Notes: generated from the sequence alone by a model not told the origin. A stretch of DNA of 64,000 nucleotides from Prauserella rugosa (GCF_000719975.1 NZ_JOIJ01000008.1:135790-199789); one strand, 5' to 3'; positions 43,424 to 52,547 are shown, counted from the first letter of the stretch. Numbers and translations: made by a program.

Positions 43424-44307
43424 GTGGCCGCGATCGGCGGGTCCACGACACCGGAGTCGAGGTACGGGGTCAGCACGTCCCATTCGGTGCGCAGCCTGCT
43501 CCGGTCCGCCATCACGTAGGCGCCCCACGCGACACCGCGCACGTCGATGTTGTTGAGCAGCAGGCGATTCACCTTCACCGTCGGGATGTCGCCCGCGGTG
43601 AAGCCGATGACGAGCAGCCTGCCCAGCGGCGCCAGGCTCCGCAGCGAGTCGGTGAACCGGTCACCGCCCACCGGGTCGACCACCATGTCCACACCCTTGC
43701 CTTCGGTGAGCTCGGCGACCGAGTCCTTGAACCCGTCGGCGAGGACCACCTCGTGCGAACCCACGGACGAGACGAACCGTGCTTTGTCCTCAGTGGACAC
43801 GACGGAGATCACGCGCGCACCCATGGAGGCGGCGAGCTGGATCGTCGCCGTGCCGATCCCGCCCGCCGCGCCGTGCACGAGCACGGTCTCGCCCTTCTGC
43901 AACTGGCCGCGCTTGAGCAGCGCGAAGGTCATCGTCAGGTAGTTCATCGGCAGGCAGGCGCCCTCGGCGAACCCGATGGAGTCGGGAAGGGGGAACACCG
44001 TCGGGGCATCGGCGACGGCCTGTTCGGCGAACGCCCCGGTCGTGGTGCTCGCGGCGACGCGGTCGCCGGGGGACAGGCCGGAGCCGGCGGGGGCCTCGCG
44101 CACGACGCCGGCCAGCTCACCGCCCAGGACGAACGGCGGTTCGGGCTTGTACTGGTACATGTTCTTCGTCAGGAGCAGGTCGGGGAAGTTCACCCCGGCC
44201 GCCTTGACGTCGATGAGGACCTGGCCCTCGCCGGGCGTGGGGGCCGGCTGCTCGAGAACCTCGAGAGCCGCCGGACCGTCGGTGCGGGTGACCGTCGCTG
44301 CGTACAT
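43336..44307 (-). CDS. NADPH:quinone oxidoreductase (zinc-less MDR family)
   Basis: A 323-aa medium-chain reductase. It shows AGVNFPDLLL, the nucleotide-binding VLVHGAAGGIGTATIQLA near 145 and LRSLAPLGRLLVIGFTAG, and lacks zinc ligands. It reduces quinones or enones with NADPH. ATG 44307. Its 3' 88 bp overlap the converging glycosyltransferase. It probably is not part of the Nit1C pathway. Confidence 0.88.
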   Translation of the reverse strand: MYAATVTRTDGPAALEVLEQPAPTPGEGQVLIDVKAAGVNFPDLLLTKNMYQYKPEPPFVLGGELAGVVREAPAGSGLSPGDRVAASTTTGAFAEQAVADAPTVFPLPDSIGFAEGACLPMNYLTMTFALLKRGQLQKGETVLVHGAAGGIGTATIQLAASMGARVISVVSTEDKARFVSSVGSHEVVLADGFKDSVAELTEGKGVDMVVDPVGGDRFTDSLRSLAPLGRLLVIGFTAGDIPTVKVNRLLLNNIDVRGVAWGAYVMADRSRLRTEWDVLTPYLDSGVVDPPIAATYPLSRAGEAVAQLEDRAVLGKVVVDPTA

Positions 44308-44414
44308 CGTCGTGCGCGCCTTTCGCCGTTGATCATCGCTCAGCGGCGAGTCTATGGCCGCTCGCGACCTCCGGGACACACGTCGACCCGGTGCCCGCGC
44401 TGTGACGCCGGTAA

Positions 44415-44446
44415 CGGCCGGCCGGGTCCGTGGTCCCGGCCGGCCG
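44415..44446 (-). terminator. Terminator of the proline catabolic operon
   Basis: CGGCCGGCCGGG (44415-44426) pairs with CCCGGCCGGCCG (44435-44446): a perfect 12-bp stem with an 8-nt loop, 12 bp after the proline dehydrogenase stop. Confidence 0.8.
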
Positions 44447-44457
44447 CAGGGCGACGA

Positions 44458-45417
44458 CTACTTCTTCGACGTCAGAGCACGAAGCATCAGCGCCAGGTTC
44501 GCCGGCTTCTCCGCGAGACGGCGCATGAAGTAGCCGTACCACTGGGTGCCGTACGGCAGGTACACGCGCAGATGTCTGCCGGCGCCGGTCAGCCTGAGCT
44601 GTTCGGTGTCGCGGACGCCGTAGAGCATCTGCAGCTCGTACTCGTCCTGGCCGCGGCCCGCCTCGCCCGCGAGTCGCAGAGCAGCCTCGATCATCGCCGG
44701 GTCGTGGGTGGCCACCATCGGGTAGCCCTCGCCGCGCATCAGCACCTCCAGACACCGGACGTAGGCGTCGTCGACGGCCTTGCCCTGGTGGGCCACCGTG
44801 GCCGGCTCGGCGTAGGCGCCCTTGCACAGGCGAGTCCGCGAACTCGGGCCGGCGAGGTCGGCACAGTCGGCCTCGGTGCGTTTGAGATACGCCTGCAGCA
44901 CCGTGCCGAGGCTCGGGAAGTCGCTGCGCAGCTCGCGCACGATCGACAGCGTCGAATCGGTCGTCGTGTGGTCCTCGGCGTCCACCGTGACCCACACGCC
45001 CGCCTCCTCGGCTGCGGCGCAGATCTTGTGGGCGTTGCCCAGCGCGATGCGATCACCGTCCGGGCCGAGCAGCTGCCCGAGCGCCGACAGCTTCAACGAC
45101 ACCTCCACCGGCCGCGGACCGCCGGCCGCCGACTCGCCGGCCAGCGGGGCCAACGCCGACAACAGCGACAGGTACGCCGAGACGGTCGCGTTCGCCTGCG
45201 CCGCGTCGGTGGTGTCCTCGCCGAGGTGGTCGATCGTGACGTAGCGCCCGGAGCCGAGGATGTCCCGTGCGGTGGCGACGGCCTGCTCCTCGGTCTCCCC
45301 GGCGACGAACCGGTCGACCACGCCGCGGGTGAGCCGCGTGCCGGAGGCCGCCTTCTCGAGCCGTGGCGAACGGGCCGCGGCCAGCAGTGCCGAACGCAGC
45401 GGAGACTGCATCGCCAT
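44458..45417 (-). CDS. pruB: Proline dehydrogenase
   Basis: A 319-aa single-domain FAD enzyme that oxidises L-proline to pyrroline-5-carboxylate. The PutA-like barrel motifs are visible: EVSLKLSALG, VDAEDHTTTDSTL, QAYLKRTEADC, RLCKGAYAEP, and the C-terminal RVYLPYGTQWYGYFMRRLAEKP proline-binding signature (pieces YGTQWYGYF; RRLAEKP). The ATG at 45417 shares one base with the stop of the dehydrogenase gene upstream (TGATG). Separate PruB and PruA proteins are the actinobacterial arrangement, unlike the fused PutA of proteobacteria. Confidence 0.92.
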   Translation of the reverse strand: MAMQSPLRSALLAAARSPRLEKAASGTRLTRGVVDRFVAGETEEQAVATARDILGSGRYVTIDHLGEDTTDAAQANATVSAYLSLLSALAPLAGESAAGGPRPVEVSLKLSALGQLLGPDGDRIALGNAHKICAAAEEAGVWVTVDAEDHTTTDSTLSIVRELRSDFPSLGTVLQAYLKRTEADCADLAGPSSRTRLCKGAYAEPATVAHQGKAVDDAYVRCLEVLMRGEGYPMVATHDPAMIEAALRLAGEAGRGQDEYELQMLYGVRDTEQLRLTGAGRHLRVYLPYGTQWYGYFMRRLAEKPANLALMLRALTSKK

Positions 45418-47054
45418 CACACTCCCTGGTGCGGGTAGTGGTGGTCCGTCGGCGCCACGAACGTCTCCTTGATCGAGCGTGCCGAGGCCCACCGGAGCAG
45501 GTTCTGCGGCGACCCGGCCTTGTCGTTCGTGCCGGAGGCGCGGGCGCCGCCGAACGGCTGCTGACCGACGATCGAACCGGTCGGCTTGTCGTTGATGTAG
45601 AAGTTGCCTGCGGCGAACCGCAGTGCCTCGGTGGCCGTCGCGACGGCCTCGCGGTCGTCGGCGATCACCGCGCCGGTGAGGGCGTAGGCCGAGCCGGAGT
45701 CCACCACCCGCAGAATCTCATCGAAGGCGCCCGGCTGCGAGTCGTCGTAGACGTGCACAGCCAGGATGGGCCCGAAGTACTCCTTGGTGAAGGCCTCGTC
45801 GGTCGGATCGTCACCCAGCAGGATCGTCGGCTCGACGAAGTACCCGACGCTGTCGTCGGCGCCGCCGCCCGCCACCACGGTCAGGCTGGGCGTCGACTTG
45901 GCGCGGTCCAGCGCCGCCTTGTTGCGGTCGAACGAGCGCTTGTCGATGACGGCGCCGCCGTAGTGCGACAGGTCGGAGACGTCGCCGTAGGACAACGCGT
46001 TGGTCTTCGCGATGAGGTCCTCGCCCATCTTCGCCCACACCGACGAGGGGATGAACGCGCGCGAGGCGGCCGAGCACTTCTGCCCCTGGTAGTCGAACGC
46101 ACCGCGGATCAGCGCCGTCGTCAGCACCTCGGGGTCGGCCGAGCTGTGCGCCACCACGAAGTCCTTGCCGCCGGTCTCGCCGACGAGCCGCGGGTAGGAG
46201 TGATAGTTCGCGATGTTGGTGCCCACTTCGCGCCACAGGGTCTGGAACGTCTCGGTGGAGCCGGTGAAGTGGATACCGGCCAGGCGGGGGTCGGGGAGCA
46301 CGACGTCGGAGATCTCGGGGCCGGGGCCGGTGACCAGGTTGATCACGCCCGGGGGCAGGCCGGCGGCCTCGAGCAGCTGCATCGTCAGGTAGGCGGCCAC
46401 GGCCTGAGTGTCCGACGGCTTCCACACGACCGTGTTGCCCATCAGCGCGGGCGCGGTCGGCAGGTTGCCCGCGATGGCCGTGAAGTTGAACGGCGTGACC
46501 GCGTAGACGAAGCCCTCCAGGGGCCGGTACTCGACGCGGTTCCACACTCCGGGAACGGACAGTGGCTGGTCGGTCATCAGCTGCCGCGCGAAGTGCACGT
46601 TGAACCGCCAGAAGTCGATCAACTCGCACGGTGCGTCGATCTCGGCCTGGTAGGCGGTCTTGGACTGGCCGAGCATCGTGGCCGCCGCGATGGTCTCGCG
46701 CCACGGTCCCGAAAGCAGATCGGCCGCGCGCAGGAAGACGGCGGCGCGCTCGTCGAACGACATCGCCCGCCAGGCCGGTGCGGCCTCGTTCGCGGCCTCG
46801 ACCGCGTCCCGCACGTCCTGCGGGGTGGCGTGGGTGAACGTGCCCAGTACGGAGGCGTGCTTGTGCGGCTGGACGACGTCGGTGACGGTCGTGGCGCTGC
46901 GCCGGTGCTCCCCGCCGATCACGTGATGGATCTCGGTGGGGTGGGCCTCCAGTTCGGCCAGCTTCGCCTGCAGTCGGGCGCGTTCGGGCGTGCCGGGCGC
47001 GTACGAGTTGACCGGCTCGTTCGCCGGCTGCGGAACGTTCGTGATGCCGTCCAT
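45417..47054 (-). CDS. pruA: L-glutamate gamma-semialdehyde (pyrroline-5-carboxylate) dehydrogenase
   Basis: A 545-aa aldehyde dehydrogenase that turns pyrroline-5-carboxylate/glutamate semialdehyde into glutamate with NAD+. The catalytic Cys lies in GQKCSAASRAF and the Glu in LVGETGGKDF, and TPFNFTAIAGNLP is the P5C dehydrogenase hallmark. ATG 47054 follows AGGAGG. It is cotranscribed with PruB and divergent from a PucR-type regulator with a perfect palindrome between them. Confidence 0.93.
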   Translation of the reverse strand: MDGITNVPQPANEPVNSYAPGTPERARLQAKLAELEAHPTEIHHVIGGEHRRSATTVTDVVQPHKHASVLGTFTHATPQDVRDAVEAANEAAPAWRAMSFDERAAVFLRAADLLSGPWRETIAAATMLGQSKTAYQAEIDAPCELIDFWRFNVHFARQLMTDQPLSVPGVWNRVEYRPLEGFVYAVTPFNFTAIAGNLPTAPALMGNTVVWKPSDTQAVAAYLTMQLLEAAGLPPGVINLVTGPGPEISDVVLPDPRLAGIHFTGSTETFQTLWREVGTNIANYHSYPRLVGETGGKDFVVAHSSADPEVLTTALIRGAFDYQGQKCSAASRAFIPSSVWAKMGEDLIAKTNALSYGDVSDLSHYGGAVIDKRSFDRNKAALDRAKSTPSLTVVAGGGADDSVGYFVEPTILLGDDPTDEAFTKEYFGPILAVHVYDDSQPGAFDEILRVVDSGSAYALTGAVIADDREAVATATEALRFAAGNFYINDKPTGSIVGQQPFGGARASGTNDKAGSPQNLLRWASARSIKETFVAPTDHHYPHQGV

Positions 47055-47159
47055 GGACCCTCCTTCGTCATGATGCGTGCGCACTTCGCCGCGAGGGCAG
47101 TGAAGCAGCGCCGGGGCCTGTCGGCCGTGAGAGAATCGGACGAAGAAATCGGCTGATCA

Positions 47160-47175
47160 TTGTCCGATCGGACAA
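47160..47175. promoter_or_regulatory. Palindromic operator in the pruA / PucR-regulator promoter
   Basis: TTGTCCGATCGGACAA is a perfect 16-bp palindrome 105 bp upstream of pruA and 43 bp upstream of the regulator gene. A half-site, ATCGGAC, lies at 47135-47141. The site is well placed for the PucR-type regulator to control both directions. Confidence 0.75.
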
Positions 47176-47217
47176 GGACGAGTTGGACGTGCTGCACGGG
47201 GTGGGAGGAGCGACGGG

Positions 47218-48894
47218 ATGGCCGAGTCGGGACGGGCGATCACGGTGCGCGAGCTCACCGACGCGCTGGACACCGCGATCGCCCGCCCGGCCGACGAACA
47301 GTACGCGGACACCGTGGTGGCGTCGGTCGCGCTCGTCGACGGCGCCGAGCTCGCCGCCGACGCCACGGACTCGCCCGACCGGACCGGGGCGAGCGGCGGC
47401 CATGTGCCGGACGTCGTGCTGCACGTCGGCGTGCGCGACGACGAGGCGCGGGCCTGGCTGGTCGCGCTCGCCGGCCGCGACCGGACGCGCCGGCCTCGCG
47501 TGGTGCTGTCGAAGACGTCCGCGCCGTCGGTCCGCTCCGCCGCGTCCGAGGCAGGCATCGCGCTCGTCGAGGTCCATCCGCGGGCGCGGTGGGACCACGT
47601 GTTCCCCCAGGTGCAGCGGCTGCTCGACCGCAGTCGCCGCGCGGGGGCCCCGGACGCGCCCGACCTGCTGGCCGCCGACACCGACCTGTTCGACCTCGCC
47701 AGGACGGTGGCGCGCAACGCCGGCGGGATGGTCTCGATCGAGGACGAGGCGTCGCGGGTGCTGGCGCATTCGCCGTCCGACGAAACCGCGGACGAACTGC
47801 GCACCCTGTCGATCCTTGGACGCGAAGGACCGCGCGACTACCTGCGGGTGCTGCACCGCTGGGGTGTCTACGACCGGCTGCGCACGAGCGACGAGGTCGT
47901 CGACGTGCCCGCGCACGCCGAACTGGCCACCAAACGGCGCCTGGTCGTCGGCATCCACGAACCGGTCGAGGACGCGCCCCGAATGCTCGGGTCGATCTGG
48001 CTGCAGCAGGGCGAAGGGCCCTTCGCCCCCGACGCGGCGGACGTGCTGCGCGGTGCGGCGGCGATCGCCGCCCGGATCATCGTCCGCAGTCGCAACGCCC
48101 CGTCGACCGAGGAGCTGCTCATCCAGCGGCTGTTCGGCCTCCGCGGGGAGGGGGTCGACGTGCCGTCCCTGGCCGGTGCGCTCAACCTGCCGCAGTCCGG
48201 GCCCGTCGCCGTGCTCGGCTTCGCGACCTCGGGGCCGTCCGGATCCGACGTGACCGGCCGTGTCGGCAGTGTCCTGCGCCTGCACGCGAGCGCCTTCCGC
48301 CGCGACTCGGTGACGACGATGCCGGGCGAGCGCGCCTACGTGCTGCTGCCCGGCTACGCCTCCGAGCAGGCGGTCGCGGCGTGGACCCGCCAGCTGGTCG
48401 GCGCGCTCGAGGAGACGCGCGGTGTCGTGCTGCGTGCGGCCATCGCCACCGGCGTGGCCGAACTCGGCGACGTGGCCGCGGCCCGCGCCGAGGTCGACCG
48501 CGTGCTGGACGGCACCGCCGCGACCGGTCCCGAGGGTCGCGTGACGACCCTGGCCGAGTCCCGCACCGCGGTGCTGCTGGGTGAGATCCTCGATCTGATC
48601 GCGGCGCGCCCCGAACTGCAGGACCCGCGGGTCGACGCGCTCGCCGAGTACGACCGCGGGCACGGCGGTGAGCTGCGCCGCAGCACCGCGGCCTACCTGG
48701 CCGCTCACGGCGACGTCCGCGCGGCGGCGGGACGACTGCGGGTGCACCCCAACACGCTGCGGTACCGACTGCGCCGTGCCGAGTCCGTCACCGGGCTCGA
48801 TCTGAGCGATTCCGCCGACCGGCTGCTGCTGGAGATCCAGCTCGCCATCAGGGAGCGGCTGGAGGAGACGTCCCCACGCTCGTCCCGCCGCTGA
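47218..48894 (+). CDS. PucR-family regulator, probable proline-catabolism activator (PruC-like)
   Basis: A 558-aa protein. The C-terminal helix-turn-helix HGDVRAAAGRLRVHPNTLRYRLRRAESVTGLDL in its parts (AAAGRLRVHPNTLRYRL; TGLDL) is the PucR/CdaR-type HTH_30. Its N-terminal part has the PucR-type sensory layout, with a GGDEF-like middle. Divergent placement from pruA-pruB makes it the likely proline-responsive regulator. ATG 47218 is preceded by GGGAGGAG. Confidence 0.85.
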   Translation: MAESGRAITVRELTDALDTAIARPADEQYADTVVASVALVDGAELAADATDSPDRTGASGGHVPDVVLHVGVRDDEARAWLVALAGRDRTRRPRVVLSKTSAPSVRSAASEAGIALVEVHPRARWDHVFPQVQRLLDRSRRAGAPDAPDLLAADTDLFDLARTVARNAGGMVSIEDEASRVLAHSPSDETADELRTLSILGREGPRDYLRVLHRWGVYDRLRTSDEVVDVPAHAELATKRRLVVGIHEPVEDAPRMLGSIWLQQGEGPFAPDAADVLRGAAAIAARIIVRSRNAPSTEELLIQRLFGLRGEGVDVPSLAGALNLPQSGPVAVLGFATSGPSGSDVTGRVGSVLRLHASAFRRDSVTTMPGERAYVLLPGYASEQAVAAWTRQLVGALEETRGVVLRAAIATGVAELGDVAAARAEVDRVLDGTAATGPEGRVTTLAESRTAVLLGEILDLIAARPELQDPRVDALAEYDRGHGGELRRSTAAYLAAHGDVRAAAGRLRVHPNTLRYRLRRAESVTGLDLSDSADRLLLEIQLAIRERLEETSPRSSRR

Positions 48895-49003
48895 CGGACT
48901 GTGACGTACGCGTCCCACGATCCGGGAAACGGAAGTATGGTGCGTTCGCATGCGTTAGGAATCGTGGATCTGTCGGAAAAACCCCCGTCCTCGGAGCGGC
49001 CTC

Positions 49004-50344
49004 GTGTCCTTCATGCGCACCTACACCAAACCAGCGGTGTTCGCCTCCGCCGTGATCGGCTCACTGCTGGTGGGCGCCCTGCTCGGCGCCGTCGCCAGAG
49101 TCACCGAGACGACGTGGCTGACCGAGCTGCTGGACCAGATCGGATCGGTGTTCACCACGCTGCTGCAGATCGCGGTGGTGCCGCTGGTGTTCACCGCGAT
49201 CATCGTGGGCATCAACAGCCTGCGCGGTCTCGGCGGGGGACGTACCGCTGCCCGGCTCGGCGGCAAGACGGTCGGCTGGTTCGCCACCACGTCGCTGATC
49301 GCCGTGCTCATCGGTATCGGCATCGGCCTGCTGTTCAACCCCGGAAGCGGGGGACTCGAAGGCGCACGGGCCACCGCGGAGAACACGGAGAAGGCCGCGG
49401 GCAGCGTCGGCGAATGGGGTTCGTGGACCGCGTTCATCGAGGGCATCGTGCCCGACAACTTCGTCGCGGCGTTCGCCGAGGGCCAGACGCTCCAGGTGCT
49501 GTTCCTCGCGCTCGTGATCGGTGCCGCCGCCTACAGCCTCGGCGACCGCGCCAAGCCCTTCGTCGACGTCGTCTCGAGCGTGTTCGAGATCATCCAGCGT
49601 TACCTGGGCTGGATCGTGCGGCTCGCGCCCATCGGCATCCTCGGCCTGATCGGCGGGGCCGTCGCCAACTACGGCGATTCCCTGTTCCGCCCGTTGCTGT
49701 CGATCACGGTGGCGGTGTACGTCGGTTCGCTGCTGGTGTTGCTGGTGGTCTACCCGGTGCTGTTGCAGGTGGTCGCCCGGGTCTCGCCGGGACGGTTCTT
49801 CGGTAAGGCGTGGACGGCGATCCAGTTCGCGTTCGTGTCGCAGAGCTCCGGTGCGACGCTGCCGCTCACCCGGCAGACGACGGTCAACCTCGGTGTGGAC
49901 CCCGGCTACGCGGCGTTCGCGACACCGCTGGCGAGCGCGACCAAAATGGACGGTTGCGCCGCGGTGTTCCCCGCGATCGGCGCCATCTTCATCGCCAACA
50001 TCTCCGGGGTGTCGCTGAGCTTCGGGCAGTACGTCGGCATCGTCGTCGTGGCGGTGTTCGGGGCGCTGGCCACGGCGGGCACCACGGGCTGGCTCACGGC
50101 GCTCACGCTGACCAGCACGGTGATCGGCCTCGACCCGGCCCAGGTCGCGACGGGTATCGCGTTGATCTACTCGGTCAACCCGATCATGGACATGATGCGG
50201 ACGGCCACGAACGTCGCGGGCCAGATCGCGGTGCCGACGGTCGTCGCGCGCACCGAGGGCCTGCTCGACGACGAGGTGCTGAACACGCCGAGTGCGCCGC
50301 CGCTGCTGACCGACACCGGCGCCAAGGCGGGTGCCGCCGCCTGA
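49004..50344 (+). CDS. Dicarboxylate/amino acid:cation symporter (DAACS family)
   Basis: A 446-aa membrane protein with at least eight hydrophobic segments. It has the DAACS hairpin signature QSSGATLPLT, FATPLASATKMDGCA and MRTATNVAGQIA (the usual NVxGD is NVAGQ). It imports glutamate, aspartate or C4-dicarboxylates with cations. GTG 49004 has GGAG 8 nt upstream and is preferred to ATG 49013. It lies beside the proline/glutamate catabolic genes, a plausible functional link, but has its own promoter. Confidence 0.88.
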   Translation: MSFMRTYTKPAVFASAVIGSLLVGALLGAVARVTETTWLTELLDQIGSVFTTLLQIAVVPLVFTAIIVGINSLRGLGGGRTAARLGGKTVGWFATTSLIAVLIGIGIGLLFNPGSGGLEGARATAENTEKAAGSVGEWGSWTAFIEGIVPDNFVAAFAEGQTLQVLFLALVIGAAAYSLGDRAKPFVDVVSSVFEIIQRYLGWIVRLAPIGILGLIGGAVANYGDSLFRPLLSITVAVYVGSLLVLLVVYPVLLQVVARVSPGRFFGKAWTAIQFAFVSQSSGATLPLTRQTTVNLGVDPGYAAFATPLASATKMDGCAAVFPAIGAIFIANISGVSLSFGQYVGIVVVAVFGALATAGTTGWLTALTLTSTVIGLDPAQVATGIALIYSVNPIMDMMRTATNVAGQIAVPTVVARTEGLLDDEVLNTPSAPPLLTDTGAKAGAAA

Positions 50345-50351
50345 CCGGTGT

Positions 50352-50424
50352 GGCCGGACGTGGACGTCCGGCCTTCCTCCGGCCCTTCGGCGCCGGGACG
50401 GGTTCGCCGCCCGTCCCGGCGCCG
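50352..50424. terminator. Two consecutive hairpin terminators
   Basis: First hairpin: GGCCGGACGT/ACGTCCGGCC (50352-50361 and 50364-50373). Second hairpin: CGGCGCCGGGACGGG/CCCGTCCCGGCGCCG (50388-50402 and 50410-50424). Both stems are perfect. They close the symporter gene; the second may also serve the converging acyltransferase. Confidence 0.75.
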
Positions 50425-50565
50425 TTCTTCTCGGTACCGGTCGCGGGTGTCGCGGGAGCGCGCTGGGCCGGTGACTGCTGGGCCGGTGACTGTTGTTCCT
50501 GTGTCTGCTGTCCCGGTGTCTGTTGTTCGGCTGACTGCTGTCCCGGTGTCGCTTGTCCCGCCGGC

Positions 50566-51873
50566 TCACCGGCGTGCGGTGCCGGGGACGAATCGACGCA
50601 GTGCCGCGGTGATCGCGGCCTCGACATCGTCCGGCCGGGCCACCATGCCGGGGTCGATCGAGGCGACGAGGCTCACCTCGTCGTCGTAGGTGAACGTGGT
50701 GAAGGCGACCGGACACGCCACGGCGGGGGAGACCACCGCGCAGGTCGTCACCTCGGCTCCGCCCACCCGCATCCGTTGACCGCGCCCCACGTTGCTGGCG
50801 ACCACATCGGACCGGGCGAACAGGCGGACGTGCAGTGCCGCGCGCAGACTTTCGGGCAGCAGGCGCATCAGATCATCGGCAACGGGCGGGTGGGTGCCGC
50901 CGGTGGTCGCGCGTCGCCGGGCTTCCTGCGCTGCGTGCTCGACGGGGGCGAGGTGGCCGGATCGGACGGCGTCGCGGTCGAGCACGAGGACGCCGGTGGC
51001 CAGGCTGATCGCACCGTCCTGCACCGCGTGCGGATCGCTGCTGCGGGTGCTGACGGGCATGATCGTGACGGAGTCCGTGTCCGGCCAGCCGTGGTAGTCG
51101 GCCTCGGCGTGTGCGGCGATCAGGAGGAAGAGGCTGTTGTGTCGCCCGCCCAGGGCGTGCGCGGCGTCTCGCCAGTCTTGCAGGGGTGCCGTCCAGACGG
51201 CGATGCGCTGGCCGCGGCGGGAGCGGCCCACCCTGCCCGGCGGAGGCGGCGTGGTCCAGATGTCGACCTCGGCCCGCAGTGCCGAGCGTCCGGTGGCGGT
51301 GCACAACGCGGCGAGGGTGCGTCCGGCCGCGCCGAGGGTGCCGCGCACCCTGGAAAGGAGATCGCTCGGGGAGCGCGGGTGTTCGACGGCGACGAGGCCT
51401 GGTCCGGTGTCGGCGAAGGCCTGCTGGAGTGCGGCGACGTAGGTCTCGCCGTCGCCCATACTGTGGTGAAGTCGCAGCACGAGCAGACTGCGCCCGCCCG
51501 CCGTGTGCCGGACGTGGTAGGCCTGCCATGGGGGACGTGCCGGGTCGAACGGCCGTTGCAGCAGCGTGGTGAGGCGGCCGAGGACGGTGTGCAGATCGGC
51601 GGAGTCTCCGGGGAGTTCGGTGAGGTGCCGTTCGACCGGGGTGGGGGTGGCCGCCGACCAGTTGATGCGCCACGGCGAGGCGTGGACGATGCGCTGGCGG
51701 AACCGTGGCACGGTTTCGGCGAGCCGCGCCAGCGCCGCGCGCACGTCGTCGGTGGAGGGTGTGTGGTCGAGGTGCAGCAGGAAGACCATGGACACGTTGA
51801 CCTCGTGCCGGCGATCGACCGCGAGGTAGGACATCTCGGCCGGGTTCATCGTCGGCCGGAACACTGCGCGCAC
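50566..51873 (-). CDS. Wax ester synthase/diacylglycerol acyltransferase (WS/DGAT)-like protein
   Basis: A 435-aa acyltransferase. The condensation-type active-site motif HHxxxDG is present as LHHSMGDG. The family opening NPAEMSYLAVDRRHEVNVSMVF in its parts (MSYLAVD; VNVSMVF) and the C-terminal SNVGRGQRM segment are recognisable. It transfers acyl-CoA to an alcohol or diacylglycerol for storage lipids. GTG 51873 was chosen for an AGAGGGG 7 nt upstream. Just beyond its stop, the +1 frame of the same strand stays open for about 80 codons with Gln/Pro repeats, suggesting a lost tail. Confidence 0.85.
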   Translation of the reverse strand: MRAVFRPTMNPAEMSYLAVDRRHEVNVSMVFLLHLDHTPSTDDVRAALARLAETVPRFRQRIVHASPWRINWSAATPTPVERHLTELPGDSADLHTVLGRLTTLLQRPFDPARPPWQAYHVRHTAGGRSLLVLRLHHSMGDGETYVAALQQAFADTGPGLVAVEHPRSPSDLLSRVRGTLGAAGRTLAALCTATGRSALRAEVDIWTTPPPPGRVGRSRRGQRIAVWTAPLQDWRDAAHALGGRHNSLFLLIAAHAEADYHGWPDTDSVTIMPVSTRSSDPHAVQDGAISLATGVLVLDRDAVRSGHLAPVEHAAQEARRRATTGGTHPPVADDLMRLLPESLRAALHVRLFARSDVVASNVGRGQRMRVGGAEVTTCAVVSPAVACPVAFTTFTYDDEVSLVASIDPGMVARPDDVEAAITAALRRFVPGTARR

Positions 51874-52102
51874 CGTGCTCACCCCTCTCGCGCAGGTTGT
51901 AACAGCCCCGATCCGTGGCGGGCAAACGGAGTTCCCCGCCGACAAGTCCGATGTGGAAGGCCGCGGCGCGGGGTAAAGGTCTGGACCTCAAGGGGAGACC
52001 GGGGCGAGCGCGCTGTGCCGCCGAGTACCGGGGGTGCAGCGGGCCACCGCCACGAGGGGCCTTGCCGAGCGGCCGAGTGGGCGGCAGGTCCCCGACGCGG
52101 AA

Positions 52103-52130
52103 AAAGCCCCAGAGCATCGTCTGGGGCTTT
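52103..52130 (-). terminator. Original tRNA-Lys terminator, displaced by the integrated element
   Basis: On the minus strand AAAGCCCCAGA/TCTGGGGCTTT (11-bp perfect stem, 6-nt loop) is followed by a T-run (complement of 52101-52105). It lies next to the truncated tRNA 3' copy at 52140, so before integration it was downstream of the tRNA-Lys gene. Confidence 0.85.
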
Positions 52131-52139
52131 CCTCGAGGA

Positions 52140-52182
52140 GTGGGAGTGCGCCGTCAGGGACTCGAACCCCGAACCCGCTGAT
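52140..52182. repeat. attL: truncated 3' end of tRNA-Lys (43-bp direct repeat)
   Basis: The sequence is identical to 61270-61312 over 43 bp and diverges exactly at both ends. It corresponds to the tRNA T-arm, acceptor 3' strand and the 3' half of the anticodon stem, so it is a relic of the tRNA and not a functional gene. Confidence 0.92.
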
Positions 52183-52352
52183 GAGAGATCAACTTCTGTG
52201 GGTATCTCCGGTTGGTACCGAACGTCCACGCCCACCTCGGTTTTGTGCGGATGCAAATGACGTTCGTTGGTGATCGTTTGTGGCCAGTTCCGAGCGATTG
52301 ACGGCAGTAAAAGGGCAGCCCCTGCCCGCCGGCGCCGGGACGCCGACCACGC

Positions 52353-52547
52353 GCCTCCATCCCCGCGATCCTCAGCCGCCCACAGCCGGGTTGGGCGCTG
52401 TCAACCCTGGAACCGATCCCGGACCGGTGACCACTCACGTGACGCGACGCCGTGTATGCAGGGTGAGTACTGACCGGGATCGGCGCGAAGCGGGGTTGAC
52501 AGTGCTCGGCCCGGCTTTGACGATCCGGCCATCGCGGGGATGGAGGC
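52353..52547. repeat. 195-bp imperfect inverted repeat in the left end of the element
   Basis: Arm 52353-52438 is matched in reverse complement by 52463-52547, with a 24-nt centre. Exact blocks are GCCTCCATCCCCGCGAT (17 bp, outermost), AGCCGGG, CTGTCAACCC, CCGATCCCGG and ACTCAC, kept in the same order and almost the same spacing. The region 52183-52742 has no credible gene. Such a large cruciform-forming structure in an AICE is a candidate single-strand origin, transfer locus (clt) or replication control site. Confidence 0.8.

Noticed and set aside
50352..50560. Rightward Cys-rich frame after the symporter
   Set aside because: The Cys-rich reading comes from a CTG/TGT-type repeat and the two terminator hairpins; it has no start or ribosome binding site. 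The opposite strand tail is the more plausible coding relic.
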